Assembly: GCA_003427395.1 (NCBI GenBank)
Contig: BFEA01000255.1
Coordinates: 735,015-777,765 of the forward strand
DNA from: Chara braunii
Lineage: Eukaryota; Streptophyta; Charophyceae; Charales; Characeae
Direction: 5' to 3'
Length of the DNA: 42,751 nucleotides
Part shown: one piece after another, positions 42,696 through 42,751 of the stretch
How the letters are laid out: each line of letters opens with the position of its first letter
Position numbering within the stretch: the first letter of the stretch is position 1
Translations under genes and position numbers: made by a program
Notes under the pieces: generated by a model
What the model was told of the DNA's origin: nothing
The model's database searches: none
The model's input: only the letters and a program-made list of their open reading frames with translations

Positions 42696-42751
42696 GTTTT
42701 AACTTTTTTAACTTTTTTCTTCTCTCCTTCCATTGTAACAGAGAATAAACA

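Overview
This is a gene-poor, repeat-dense nuclear window from a eukaryote, most likely of the green-plant lineage. The reasons are one spliced gene of the plant UDP-xylose transporter type with GT-AG introns of 0.9-2.0 kb, many microsatellites and transposon relics, and a plastid-type odpB fragment. A charophyte alga such as Chara would fit, but that is inference. The assembly is a draft: a 491-base N gap (17957-18447), three single N's (26587, 27964, 30535) and two uncut Nextera mate-pair junction adapters (28376-28413, 31650-31687).

Layout. 1-2870 is intergenic. 2870-4100 is a decayed LINE ORF2 C-terminus. 4836-5225 holds a tRNA-like SINE head and a 230-bp foldback. About 6810-11620 (minus strand) is a dead Helitron with a recognisable Rep N-region, a degraded HUH motif, the YxxxY tyrosines and a PIF1-type helicase. 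A 209-bp TTAA-flanked MITE (7179-7387) sits in its repetitive tail. 11.6-28.2 kb is intergenic: tandem repeats, inverted repeats, a second degenerate MITE, an unrecognised ORF, and a roughly 200-bp tandem array into which 359 bp of odpB is inserted.

The only convincing host gene is on the minus strand, 36832 to 28779: six exons of a UXT-like nucleotide-sugar transporter (about 307 residues seen, N-terminus missing; one weak upstream candidate exon at 41465-41501). Its introns carry two SINEs, a near-complete hammerhead ribozyme motif, a hammerhead-bearing inverted repeat, a GGATAACT minisatellite and a tandem repeat that duplicates its own 3' splice site. Further out, 37.0-37.9 kb is a CCAGTT/CTGGTT minisatellite, 38.46-38.93 kb is three abutting MITEs inside a LINE reverse transcriptase (38936-40010), and the rest is simple repeats.

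No operon-like or multi-gene system is present. The most interesting signals are the hammerhead motifs in the introns, the TTAA MITE family with an internal empty-site control, the C-to-T nonsense signature of the Helitron, the triplicated LINE RT block, and a short conserved reading frame shared by a foldback and a distant locus.
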